The translations under genes were made by a program, and so were the position numbers. Below, piece after piece: positions 9,071 to 16,735 of a stretch of DNA of 64,000 nt. This DNA is from Azoarcus sp. KH32C (GTDB taxonomy: Bacteria > Pseudomonadota > Gammaproteobacteria > Burkholderiales > Rhodocyclaceae). Position 1 is the first letter of the stretch. Every line of letters begins with the position of its first letter. The notes under the pieces were generated by a model. It was not told the origin of the DNA. It did no database searches and was given only the letters and a program-made list of their open reading frames with translations. The DNA lies in assembly GCF_000349945.1 (NCBI RefSeq), contig NC_020516.1, positions 2,914,001 through 2,978,000 of the forward strand, in the 5' to 3' direction.

Positions 9071-9520
9071 TCAGCGCTTGTAGATGCCGGCGCAGACGAC
9101 CGTGTCTTCAAGCTTCTCGCAATACATCTGCTTGGGAAGCACCTTCTTCGTGACAGGGTCGGTGAACTTGTAGTCCTGCCAGAACTTGCCCTTGCTCTGC
9201 GCGAGATCGACACGCTCCTTGACGAAGAGCTTGCCGTCGGGGTCCTTCATGTCGATGAGATCCTTGCCGACCTGCTTCGCATTCTGGCCGTGGGCTAGCA
9301 CCTTGCCCTGAAGGTCATAGACGACGGGATAAAGGTCCCGATCGACCCACTTCGGGTCCTTCGCGGTAATCTCGTCGTAAGTCGCCTGCTTGTTAGCCTT
9401 GATCGCCGAGATTGCCTTCGTGACCATCGCTTCGGCGTCCTTCGCGGTCGCATATTCGCTTGCGATCGCCGTGTGTGCGGCAAGCAGAAGGCCGGTAGCC
9501 AGCAGTAGAGTGCGCCTCAT
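9071..9520 (-). CDS. periplasmic single-Cache-domain protein
   Basis: A 149-residue protein with a cleavable signal peptide (MRRTLLLATGLLLAAHTAIA) followed by a soluble Cache-like sensory domain. The core has DRDLYPVVYDLQGKVLAHGQNAKQVGKDLIDMKDPDGK, the pattern seen in extracytoplasmic Cache_2-type ligand-binding domains. There is no membrane anchor or output domain after it. The start at 9520 is set by AGGAG about 8 bases upstream. It precedes the chemoreceptor gene by 84 bases on the same strand, suggesting an operon in which this protein is a ligand-binding partner. Confidence 0.82.
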   Translation of the reverse strand: MRRTLLLATGLLLAAHTAIASEYATAKDAEAMVTKAISAIKANKQATYDEITAKDPKWVDRDLYPVVYDLQGKVLAHGQNAKQVGKDLIDMKDPDGKLFVKERVDLAQSKGKFWQDYKFTDPVTKKVLPKQMYCEKLEDTVVCAGIYKR

Positions 9521-9717
9521 CGTCGTTACTCCTTTGGGGTGGGAACGTCTTGTAGTTGTTTTCGGTAATCCGTTCCCCATTGTAGTGCGTCGAATATCGA
9601 ATGCCGCCTTGTTAGGCACGTTCCGGGCGGCACATGCGACTCGACTTCATCCGGGTCAAGTACGCGTCCAGCCGTCAGCGGATAATGTCGTGCTGCCTCC
9701 TCCGCGCCGGAACCGAC

Positions 9718-11121
9718 GTGAACCTCTACGACCGCCTCGCCCTCGACATCGAACAACGCATCCGCGACGGCGTACTGCGCGCCGGTGAGCGCCTGCCCTC
9801 GGTGCGCAAGGCCTGCGAATCGCAGCGCCTGAGCCCCTCGACGGTCCTCAAGGCCTACTACCTGCTCGAAAGCCGCGGCCTGATCGAAGTTCGGCCGCAA
9901 TCCGGCTACTACGTCGGCCCCCGCGCCCTGGGCGCCCTCCCCGAGCCGCGGATGACGCACCCCGTCGGCGCCTCCACCGCACTGCAGGTCAGCGACTTCA
10001 TCTTCGAGATCCTCGAAGCGGTCAAGGACCCCGCCGTCGTACCGCTCGGATCGAGCTTCGCCAGCCCCTACCTCTATCCGCTCGACAAGCTCGGCCGTTT
10101 CCTCGCCGCCGCCGCGCGCCACATGGACCCGCGCGCCACCGTCACCGACCTGCCGCCCGGCAACGACGAACTGCGCCGCCAGATCGCGCTGCGCTACCTC
10201 GCCGGCGGCGTCGCCCTCGCACCCGGCGAAATCGTCATCACCACCGGCGCGATGGAAGCCCTCAACCTCTGCCTCGAAGCCGTCACCCAGCCCGGCGACC
10301 TCGTCGCGGTCGAATCCCCCACCTTCCACGCCGGCCTGCAGATGATCGAACGGCGCGGCCTCAAGGTCATCGAGATCCCCACCCACCCGCGCGACGGCGT
10401 CAGCCTTGCCGCCCTCGCCGACGCGCTGCGCCACCACCCCGTCAAGGCCTGCCTGCTGATGCTCAACTTCCAGCATCCGATGGGCAGCCTCGTCCCGGAC
10501 GACAACCGCCGCGCCCTCCTCGACCTTCTGCGCCACCACGACGTCCCGCTGATCGAAGACGACACCTACGCCGAACTCCACTTCGACCGCCACGCCCCGC
10601 TCGCCACCAAGGCCCTCGACAGCACCGGCCTCGTGCTCCACGTCTCCAGCTTCTCCAAAAGCCTCGCCCCCGGCTACCGCGTCGGCTGGGTCGCCGCCGG
10701 CCGCTACGCCCAGAAGATCCAGAGGCTGAAGCTCTCCGCGAGCCTCGCCACCACCATCCCAGTCCAGATCGCCATCGCCGACTTCCTCAAGCAAGGCGCC
10801 TTCGACACCCACCTCCGCCGCCTGCGCAGCGCCCTCGAAGTCCAGGAAGCCGCGATGGCCGCGGCGATCGAACGCTACTTTCCCGCGGGCACCCGCCTCA
10901 CCCGGCCGCGCGGCGGCTATTTCGTGTGGGTCGAACTACCCCCGAACTGCGACGCCCTCGCCCTCCATCGGCGCGCGCTGGATGAAGGGATCAGCCTTGC
11001 GCCGGGGCCGATCTTTTCGGCGAAGCGGGAGTATGGGAACTGCATTCGGCTGAATTTCGGGCATCCGTGGACGGAGGAGATCGAGCGGGCGGTGAGGCGG
11101 TTGGGGGAGATGTTGCGGTAA
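9718..11121 (+). CDS. MocR-type regulator: GntR DNA-binding domain fused to a PLP aminotransferase-like domain
   Basis: About 467 residues. A GntR winged helix (about residues 1-75, ERLPSVRKACESQRLSPSTVLKAYYLLE) is joined to a fold-type I aminotransferase-like domain. The PLP-binding lysine lies in HVSSFSKSLAPGYRVGWV, and TDLPPGNDELRRQIA with ITTGAMEALNLCLEA is typical of the family. MocR proteins are regulators of PLP-linked, amino acid or taurine metabolism rather than enzymes. The start is uncertain: GTG 9718 gives the usual VNLYDRLAL N-terminus, and an ATG at 9685 is also in frame. It is divergent from the Cache/MCP pair; its target is unknown. The taurine genes lie 19 kb away. Confidence 0.9.
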   Translation: MNLYDRLALDIEQRIRDGVLRAGERLPSVRKACESQRLSPSTVLKAYYLLESRGLIEVRPQSGYYVGPRALGALPEPRMTHPVGASTALQVSDFIFEILEAVKDPAVVPLGSSFASPYLYPLDKLGRFLAAAARHMDPRATVTDLPPGNDELRRQIALRYLAGGVALAPGEIVITTGAMEALNLCLEAVTQPGDLVAVESPTFHAGLQMIERRGLKVIEIPTHPRDGVSLAALADALRHHPVKACLLMLNFQHPMGSLVPDDNRRALLDLLRHHDVPLIEDDTYAELHFDRHAPLATKALDSTGLVLHVSSFSKSLAPGYRVGWVAAGRYAQKIQRLKLSASLATTIPVQIAIADFLKQGAFDTHLRRLRSALEVQEAAMAAAIERYFPAGTRLTRPRGGYFVWVELPPNCDALALHRRALDEGISLAPGPIFSAKREYGNCIRLNFGHPWTEEIERAVRRLGEMLR

Positions 11122-11510
11122 GGGATGCGTCGGTCGGCTACCTCGCCGCGTGGTCCCCGCCTCGGTCCGGGCAGCCAAGCGTTGTTGCCGTTGGTGTGCC
11201 ACGCGAAGGACCGCTCCATGAGACCCTCCGACGGGCGAATACGAACCACAAGAGGCGATTGATGTCCCCCCGAGGGGACATCCAAACCCCCTAGTAGTAT
11301 GCTATGCAGTTGAAACGCCGCTTTTCAAGGATATCTATTCGCAGGAATACCATTCCCGGCCGCATCGGAAGCGTTGAACGGCAATCCAATCCGTGTGGAT
11401 GTTTTGACAATCCAGAGTTCGGTAGACTCGACGCGAAGTTGGGGCGTAAAACTGAATCCCGATAACAAAGTTAGAACTACATCATCTTAACCGTTGATCT
11501 GACACAGAAT
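11122..11510. other. intergenic region and left edge of the low-GC island
   Basis: No convincing gene. GC content drops visibly from about 11290 onward. The only clear structure is the hairpin at 11261-11282. No tRNA and no obvious direct repeat marking integration was found. The start codon of the next gene (11511) has no strong ribosome binding site. Confidence 0.6.
11261..11282. terminator. perfect 9-bp stem-loop after the MocR gene
   Basis: GATGTCCCC and GGGGACATC flank a CCGA loop. It lies about 140 bases after the MocR stop, at the composition boundary. There is no T-run, so a factor-independent terminator is only one option; an operator or an element end is also possible. Confidence 0.4.
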
Positions 11511-12590
11511 ATGAATTCAATTCTTGTAACGGGACTAGCTATTGGTTCAGAGCCTGAAATTGACGCTTGCTCTGCCTGCAATTATGACTTGTCTTGGCTT
11601 TTCGAGCACCCATCCACATTGCTTTGGGCAGACAAGATTATCGTCACCGAAGGAATTAAGAACGCAATTGATGGTGAGTATTTTGCTCATGTAGACAAGC
11701 CGGAGTTTTCCAAGGGATTAAAGACAATTTTTGAAATTCTTCAGGATGCAGGCTTGCTCGATGTCAGGAAAGCGGCAAACGTCATTACCCCAACGGTGCG
11801 GGATTCACTTTATGAGCAGATTGAACTTGATCGAAAACTGATGTGCGAGGTCTTTCCTAAGGATACTAGGCTCGCCGCTGACTCTGGTGTCCCTGGTCAG
11901 TTTTTCGTCCACGATTACGAGTACTGCACGCCAGCCTTGTGGTCTGTTTATGCGTCGCTTCATTTAGCGGACACGTGGGACACAAACGTTCTCTTCTCGC
12001 CGAACGTATACAACTATCTTCGATACAAATTCGGTTTGCAATCCGATCTCCTAAAGTCGGCCTCCCAACTCACCGCGTTCGAAAAAGTATTTTCTTCGTT
12101 TGTCCCGGAAACCCCCCTTCTCCCTTCGTACTTTATCGACACCCAGTGTGGCACCTGCACGACCGAGAAAACTTGTCGGTCCAATGCGCTGCCCAATCTC
12201 GAGGCAAACTTGCGGAAGATTTTGGCGTGGCGGGATTACGACGAGTTTCATGAAATGCGAAAAGTTTTCGATGATCTTTCGAAGAAGCGCCGAGAATGCG
12301 TCGACCCCACTGAACTGATAGCTGAATTTGAGCAGCGCGAATCTAAGCTTCAGCGCAGAATTAATGGCGTTTTTCCAAAGATCGAACGCTGGACAAACTT
12401 GGCGTCGGTTGTCGCAATCCCCGTTGCTCTAGGAGGCGTCACTTCCGGCTCGACTCTTCTTGCGTCATCTGCTGGAGCAATCGCGGGGCTGGCCGAGGTC
12501 TCTAAGAAATACATGGAGATCACGAAGAATCGCTATCGATGGCTTGGCTTCCGCAATAAGGCGGTAAAAGACGCAGCGTCGAAGAAGTAA
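11511..12590 (+). CDS. protein of unknown function with paired cysteines and a C-terminal hydrophobic segment
   Basis: A 359-residue protein I do not recognise. Cysteines are grouped as C20-x2-C23 near the N-terminus and C213-x2-C216-x5-C222 in the middle (CGTCTTEKTC), with C112, C139 and C263 besides; this suggests a metal or Fe-S site. Residues about 235-290 are charged and helix-prone. A hydrophobic stretch at about 296-328 (ASVVAIPVALGGVTSG onward, Gly/Ala/Ser-rich) could insert in a membrane and is followed by a basic tail. Base composition is clearly lower in GC than the flanking genes, so it is probably acquired. It precedes an HNH endonuclease gene by 153 bases. No function is assigned. 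Confidence 0.72.
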   Translation: MNSILVTGLAIGSEPEIDACSACNYDLSWLFEHPSTLLWADKIIVTEGIKNAIDGEYFAHVDKPEFSKGLKTIFEILQDAGLLDVRKAANVITPTVRDSLYEQIELDRKLMCEVFPKDTRLAADSGVPGQFFVHDYEYCTPALWSVYASLHLADTWDTNVLFSPNVYNYLRYKFGLQSDLLKSASQLTAFEKVFSSFVPETPLLPSYFIDTQCGTCTTEKTCRSNALPNLEANLRKILAWRDYDEFHEMRKVFDDLSKKRRECVDPTELIAEFEQRESKLQRRINGVFPKIERWTNLASVVAIPVALGGVTSGSTLLASSAGAIAGLAEVSKKYMEITKNRYRWLGFRNKAVKDAASKK

Positions 12591-12743
12591 TCGAGTGTGC
12601 GTGAGCAGTCGGGGACTCAAGGGGGCTTTTCTTGGCGTCATTCATTTCCGGTGTCTCCGATCTCGCGCTCGATTTCGATTCGTCGGTGGACGGGCAGGGG
12701 GAGTCCATTTCATCCCTTATGTGTCACAAGAGGTCCTAGCGTA

Positions 12744-13448
12744 ATGACATTCGAAGAGTGGCTCACTCATCAAGGACTGTCCCTGTCGTCGGTGAGCAAG
12801 TATGAAGCGGCGATTCGCGGCGCGATCAGCGAATGGGCAATGGACAACGACATTGTTGCCGGCCCTCTCACTTCAATTGTGAGTCCCTCAGCGTTTGGCG
12901 CCATAGCTGCGCGAGTCAGGGCTCTGCCGATTTACCAGGAACGGAATGAGCGCGGCCACAATATGTATAACAGTGCGCTTGCGAAGTTCGCAGAATACCT
13001 CTCCGAGTCGAAAGGTGGAGATCTTGAATCCGACGTCGATGACATTTTGCAGTCAAAAGAGGTCGGGGATACCGAGAAAGCTAACCTCATTAAGTCGAGA
13101 ATCGGCCAGGGAACGTTCCGTCAGAAGGTCGTGGCTTACTGGGCTCGCTGTGCGGTAACCGGCTTCAAAGACCCAGCCTTTCTGGTTGCCTCGCATATTA
13201 AGCCTTGGCGAGCCTCAAAAAACTCCGAGCGATTGGACCCGTTCAACGGATTGCTGCTCTTGCCGAACATCGATAAAGCTTTTGATGGGGGCTACATTAC
13301 GTTTGCTTCCGATGGGAAAATCATCATCTCCCCCCAACTCCCGGAGCCGTCGGTGCTCGGAATCTCCGAGGAAATGCATGTGACCCTCGACCGGCGCCAT
13401 CAAGTCTTTATGGATTTCCATCGATCTTCGGTCTTTCGCGCCACCTGA
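12744..13448 (+). CDS. HNH endonuclease (HNH_2-type, restriction-like)
   Basis: A 234-residue putative nuclease. The C-terminal half carries the HNH_2 pattern: CAVTG, then ASHIKPWRASKNSERLDPFN, then GLLLLPNIDKAFDGGYITF. The His of the SHIKPW segment and the Asn/Asp of LDPFNG and PNIDKAFD correspond to the betabeta-alpha-metal nuclease core. The N-terminal half (about residues 1-110) is helical and may bind DNA or a partner. The ATG at 12744 (MTFEEWLTHQG) follows AGAGG; the longer open frame upstream has no family features. Proteins of this family occur in restriction and defence loci. No cognate methyltransferase is adjacent. Composition is island-like. Confidence 0.85.
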   Translation: MTFEEWLTHQGLSLSSVSKYEAAIRGAISEWAMDNDIVAGPLTSIVSPSAFGAIAARVRALPIYQERNERGHNMYNSALAKFAEYLSESKGGDLESDVDDILQSKEVGDTEKANLIKSRIGQGTFRQKVVAYWARCAVTGFKDPAFLVASHIKPWRASKNSERLDPFNGLLLLPNIDKAFDGGYITFASDGKIIISPQLPEPSVLGISEEMHVTLDRRHQVFMDFHRSSVFRAT

Positions 13449-13555
13449 CATGACGTTGCAGCAGACGCCCGAAACCGGGGCGTTCTTCGAACAGGCCACG
13501 TGGTGCGGGCGGCCTGAATTTCACGTTAGCTTTTAACGGACGATCACTCGCCCCA

Positions 13556-14473
13556 ATGCATCCATTTCAGGTAATTCAAAAGCTTCATCCATCTGTTTCG
13601 GTACCACTGACCTACCTGTTCGCGACAGTCGGATATATTTGGCGCTTCACGACAGGAACAAGTATCGGTGTTCTTATTCTCTCGGCCGCGGCATATTACG
13701 CAGCGAGCACGTTTGGGAGCGTAAAGCCATTCAGCTTTGGTGAGCTGATAGTCTGGATCGCCGGCCTTTCCGACGAGCTGAAGGCTGCTGCACTAACATC
13801 GGTCCTCACCATAACCGGATTTCTGATTGCATTTCATAGCTCAACGGCCTCGTGGAAAAAACAGGTTCAAAACCAATTGAAGCTTGACGCGGCGGTCGAG
13901 ATCGAGGGGTTCTTCGCCGAGGTCTCGGCCCTGCTAATCGAGAGTAAGCTTTACGCTCAAAGCATTGTTGATGCGGTTATTCGCATACGTGAGTTGGGAG
14001 CAACTTCAGAAACGCAATACGAGCTACGCAGGATTGTCGAGGAAACGCCGAAGTTTCTTGATACGAGGCAGCGAATTTCGGCGTTGTCGGTTGGGGTTCA
14101 CCGGCTGGCGGGCAAGAACCACACGCTGTTATCAACGGTTTGGGGTGGCCAAGAAGCCCTAGCGAACGCTATTGAAGCCTTTCAGGAAATTGCGGCGTGC
14201 ACCTGGTTTCCAACTCCCTATGTGGACTGCGCGGATGAACGGTATATCGACATATTTGTCTCACAGGTCGACATAACAAAATGCGCTACCTTTATCGAAA
14301 CAAGCGACGCGAAGGGGTTGTACATGAACGCGGTTACCGGTGGTCTCCGTGGCATCCTGATTGCCCCAGTCATGGAATTGAATCTTTCAGCGCTATGCAA
14401 TTTGGCTAAGCATCGGCGGGTGATGGGCAAGGCATTTGGAGTAATCAGGGATGGTGGTCGAGGCCATGGTTAG
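13556..14473 (+). CDS. membrane protein of unknown function
   Basis: A 305-residue protein I do not recognise. Hydrophobic helices lie at about residues 17-30, 36-52 and 76-96, followed by a roughly 200-residue soluble, mostly helical region (about 100-305). There is no signal peptide and no recognisable catalytic motif. It lies 107 bases after the HNH gene and shares the low-GC character of the island. A membrane-anchored effector or sensor is possible, but that is only inference from topology and neighbours. Confidence 0.68.
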   Translation: MHPFQVIQKLHPSVSVPLTYLFATVGYIWRFTTGTSIGVLILSAAAYYAASTFGSVKPFSFGELIVWIAGLSDELKAAALTSVLTITGFLIAFHSSTASWKKQVQNQLKLDAAVEIEGFFAEVSALLIESKLYAQSIVDAVIRIRELGATSETQYELRRIVEETPKFLDTRQRISALSVGVHRLAGKNHTLLSTVWGGQEALANAIEAFQEIAACTWFPTPYVDCADERYIDIFVSQVDITKCATFIETSDAKGLYMNAVTGGLRGILIAPVMELNLSALCNLAKHRRVMGKAFGVIRDGGRGHG

Positions 14474-14509
14474 CGGTTTAGTGACCCCCTGAACTATCAT
14501 GGAAAATAA

Positions 14510-15451
14510 TCACCCCTTCCCGTTAAACCGCCGATAAGTCTCCGACGGCAACTCCCCAAATAACTGCTTGTAGTCCCGCGAAAAATGCCCGAAGTGCCAG
14601 AAGCCCCAATAGGTGGCGGCTTCGGAGACGGAGGCGCAGGTCCGTAGCATGCGGCGGACGCCGTTGAGTCTGACCATCCTGAGAAAGGCGATCGGGTTGA
14701 GGTTCAGGACGTCCTGGAAGCAGTATTGCAGGGTGCGGCGGCTGACGCCGATGGCCTTGCAGACGTCGAGGATGGAGGTCGGGGATTCGGGGCGGCTGAG
14801 GATGAAGTCTCGGGCGCGGGCGACGATTTGCCAGCGTTTGGACAGGGAGATCAGTTCGCCTTCGGGGTGAGCGTCGTCGACCAGTAGCTCGGTGACGTTG
14901 GAGACGACCGAGTCGCGCAGCGAGCGCTGGAGCGGCGCGTTGTCCATGAGGCGCGGAGCGCTCTCCAGCATTTCGAAGAAGCCGCGCAGGAATTCGCGCA
15001 TTACCGCGATCTTGCTCGCCTGTGCGACGCTGAGGTGCGGGCGGTCGAGCGAGGTTTCGAGCGAGGCCGCTTCGTCGTCGGACAGCGCGGAAAGTACCTG
15101 GTCACGGGAGATGACCACGCCGCCCATGACGAGATCGGCGGGAGAATAAAATTCGAACCCGCCGTCGCCGGAAAAGTGGTGCACCGTGGTGTTGTTGGTT
15201 ATTGCGCCGCAAAAAACTCCCGACCCGGAAAGCTGCAATGGCACGCCCAGGGCGACGACGGCGTCGCTTAATTCCCCACTCTGAAAGAGGCCTTTGCTGG
15301 TGTATTCGACGAATAGGTGCACGTCGTCGAATCGGACTTCGGTATAGGTGCCGGTAAAGCGTCCGGGCGACATTTGGGCATATGTCTGATGCCATCCGCG
15401 CAATCTCGCGGCCTGCTCGTCGACGTCTTGGCTGGCAATGAATTGAAACAT
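14510..15451 (-). CDS. AraC-family regulator, EutR-like
   Basis: A 313-residue regulator. The C-terminal AraC DNA-binding domain (about residues 215-313) contains two helix-turn-helix units (ILDVCKAIGVSRRTLQYCF and SVSEAATYWGFWHFGHFSRDYKQLFGELPSETYR). The long N-terminal domain lacks the usual cupin signature and resembles the EutR-type regulator of ethanolamine use. It is divergent from the ethanolamine block (porin-like gene, permease, phosphatase, eutBC), supporting a role as its activator in response to ethanolamine and perhaps cobalamin. Direct proof of EutR identity would need alignment. Confidence 0.85.
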   Translation of the reverse strand: MFQFIASQDVDEQAARLRGWHQTYAQMSPGRFTGTYTEVRFDDVHLFVEYTSKGLFQSGELSDAVVALGVPLQLSGSGVFCGAITNNTTVHHFSGDGGFEFYSPADLVMGGVVISRDQVLSALSDDEAASLETSLDRPHLSVAQASKIAVMREFLRGFFEMLESAPRLMDNAPLQRSLRDSVVSNVTELLVDDAHPEGELISLSKRWQIVARARDFILSRPESPTSILDVCKAIGVSRRTLQYCFQDVLNLNPIAFLRMVRLNGVRRMLRTCASVSEAATYWGFWHFGHFSRDYKQLFGELPSETYRRFNGKG

Positions 15452-15820
15452 CCTTACCCCGTTGAGTCCCCATCAGGGTGGCCGATATTGCGGTGCAATG
15501 TGCCGCCTTGTGGTCGGCGCAATTGCCGCGGCGTGTGTAGAGAATAGCCTAAAGGGAGGGTGATGTTGCAAGCCATTGGATCGCCCCTGTGAGTACGGCG
15601 TCTGTGGGCAAAATTTGCCAAATTTGGATAGTCGTGGATCGGCGGTTCTGATTGGTGGCCGCCCTACCCCGCGCCTATCGCCGAAGTCATAGGCTCGGAG
15701 CGCTTTCCGAGCCGATCTGAAAAATGCCGATATCGGATAGCGCGAAATCGCCGCGATTTTTAACTTACGTCTCACGCTGCGGCAGATGTCCTGGCGCAGG
15801 TGAGCACCGTAAGGGAATCT
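15452..15820. promoter_or_regulatory. divergent control region between the EutR-like gene and the ethanolamine block
   Basis: No gene is supported here. It holds several symmetric elements: an 8-bp perfect stem-loop (GGCTCGGA, loop GCGCTT, TCCGAGCC) at 15692-15713, the 10-bp palindrome CCGATATCGG at 15727-15736, and AAATCG-CCG-CGATTT at 15745-15759 followed by two further T residues. The last could act as a weak terminator; any could be operators for the EutR-like regulator. Confidence 0.5.
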
Positions 15821-16708
15821 ATGGAAATCAAAAACACATTGCCTCGCACCAAGGGCATATCGGCGTTGATCTTGATTGGCCTTGCATTTCAGTTTTCGGG
15901 AGTCGCGGCGGCGGACGCGAACAAGGCGGACGATGCGGCCCCGTCCAGCATCACCGTGACCAGCTCGGCAACCTTGACCAACGACTATATCTGGCGTGGT
16001 CTGACGCAGACCTTCGGCAAGCCGGCGCTTCAGCTTGGCGTCGAGATGCAGCACGAGTCCGGTCTGTATCTGGGAGGCTGGGGTTCGAACGTGACCGAAC
16101 GGTGGATTCCCGGTGCGAATCTGGAGCTTGACGTCTACGGCGGGTTTCGCAAGCCGATCCCCGGCGTCGAAGATCTCGGCCTGGATGTGGGGATGATCTA
16201 CGTCTACTACCCGGGAGGCGACTACTCGAAGGCCCTGGATGGCAACACCTTCAAGGGTTCCAGCCCGAACACGCTGGAGGCCTACTTCGGGGTCACCTAT
16301 AAATCAGTGTCGCTCAAGTATGGTCGGACACTGAGCAAATTCTACGGCTGGAACGAAAACAATTCGGCTCCAGGGGTCTTTTCGGCAACGGCGACTTCGG
16401 CTGGAGTCACCGGCTCGACGCGGGGTTCGCAATACGTCGAGTTGAATGTGAATCATGAAATCGGCGACGGATGGACCGCCAACGGTCAATTCGGGCATCA
16501 ATGGATTGCCCACAGCAAGGGGCTCGACTGGAGTTACTACCGCGTCGGCGTCACCAAATCCCTGCCCTCGAACTGGAGCGTCGGAATCGCCTACTCGCGC
16601 ACGAACGAGCCGAAGGCGTTCGAAGACTACGCATCCCTGACGGGCAACGGAGACACCGTCGATGCGGCACGGCCACGATTGCTCGTGTCGGTGTCGCGGC
16701 AGTTCTAA
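15821..16708 (+). CDS. TorF-family putative outer membrane protein
   Basis: A 295-residue secreted beta-barrel-type protein. The signal peptide covers about residues 1-29 (ends FSGVAAA). The mature part begins with TLTNDYIWRGLTQTFGKPALQLG, characteristic of the TorF/TIGR02001 family of putative porins, alternates hydrophobic and polar residues throughout, and ends in a C-terminal Phe (LLVSVSRQF), typical of outer membrane barrels. The ATG at 15821 has AAGGGA just upstream; a GTG 21 bases earlier is less likely. It is the first gene of the ethanolamine block and may help uptake across the outer membrane. Confidence 0.85.
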   Translation: MEIKNTLPRTKGISALILIGLAFQFSGVAAADANKADDAAPSSITVTSSATLTNDYIWRGLTQTFGKPALQLGVEMQHESGLYLGGWGSNVTERWIPGANLELDVYGGFRKPIPGVEDLGLDVGMIYVYYPGGDYSKALDGNTFKGSSPNTLEAYFGVTYKSVSLKYGRTLSKFYGWNENNSAPGVFSATATSAGVTGSTRGSQYVELNVNHEIGDGWTANGQFGHQWIAHSKGLDWSYYRVGVTKSLPSNWSVGIAYSRTNEPKAFEDYASLTGNGDTVDAARPRLLVSVSRQF

Positions 16709-16735
16709 GAAAGAATTGATGGAGGAGCACACAAA

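Noticed and set aside
7412..9298. A 628-codon plus-strand frame over the chemoreceptor
   Set aside because: Antisense to a canonical MCP; shadow of high-GC coding sequence.
14473..14531. GCGGTTTA (14473-14480) and TAAACCGC (14524-14531) as terminal repeats of the low-GC island
   Set aside because: The right copy lies inside the EutR-like coding end and I found no matching copy at the left edge; more likely chance or part of convergent transcript ends.
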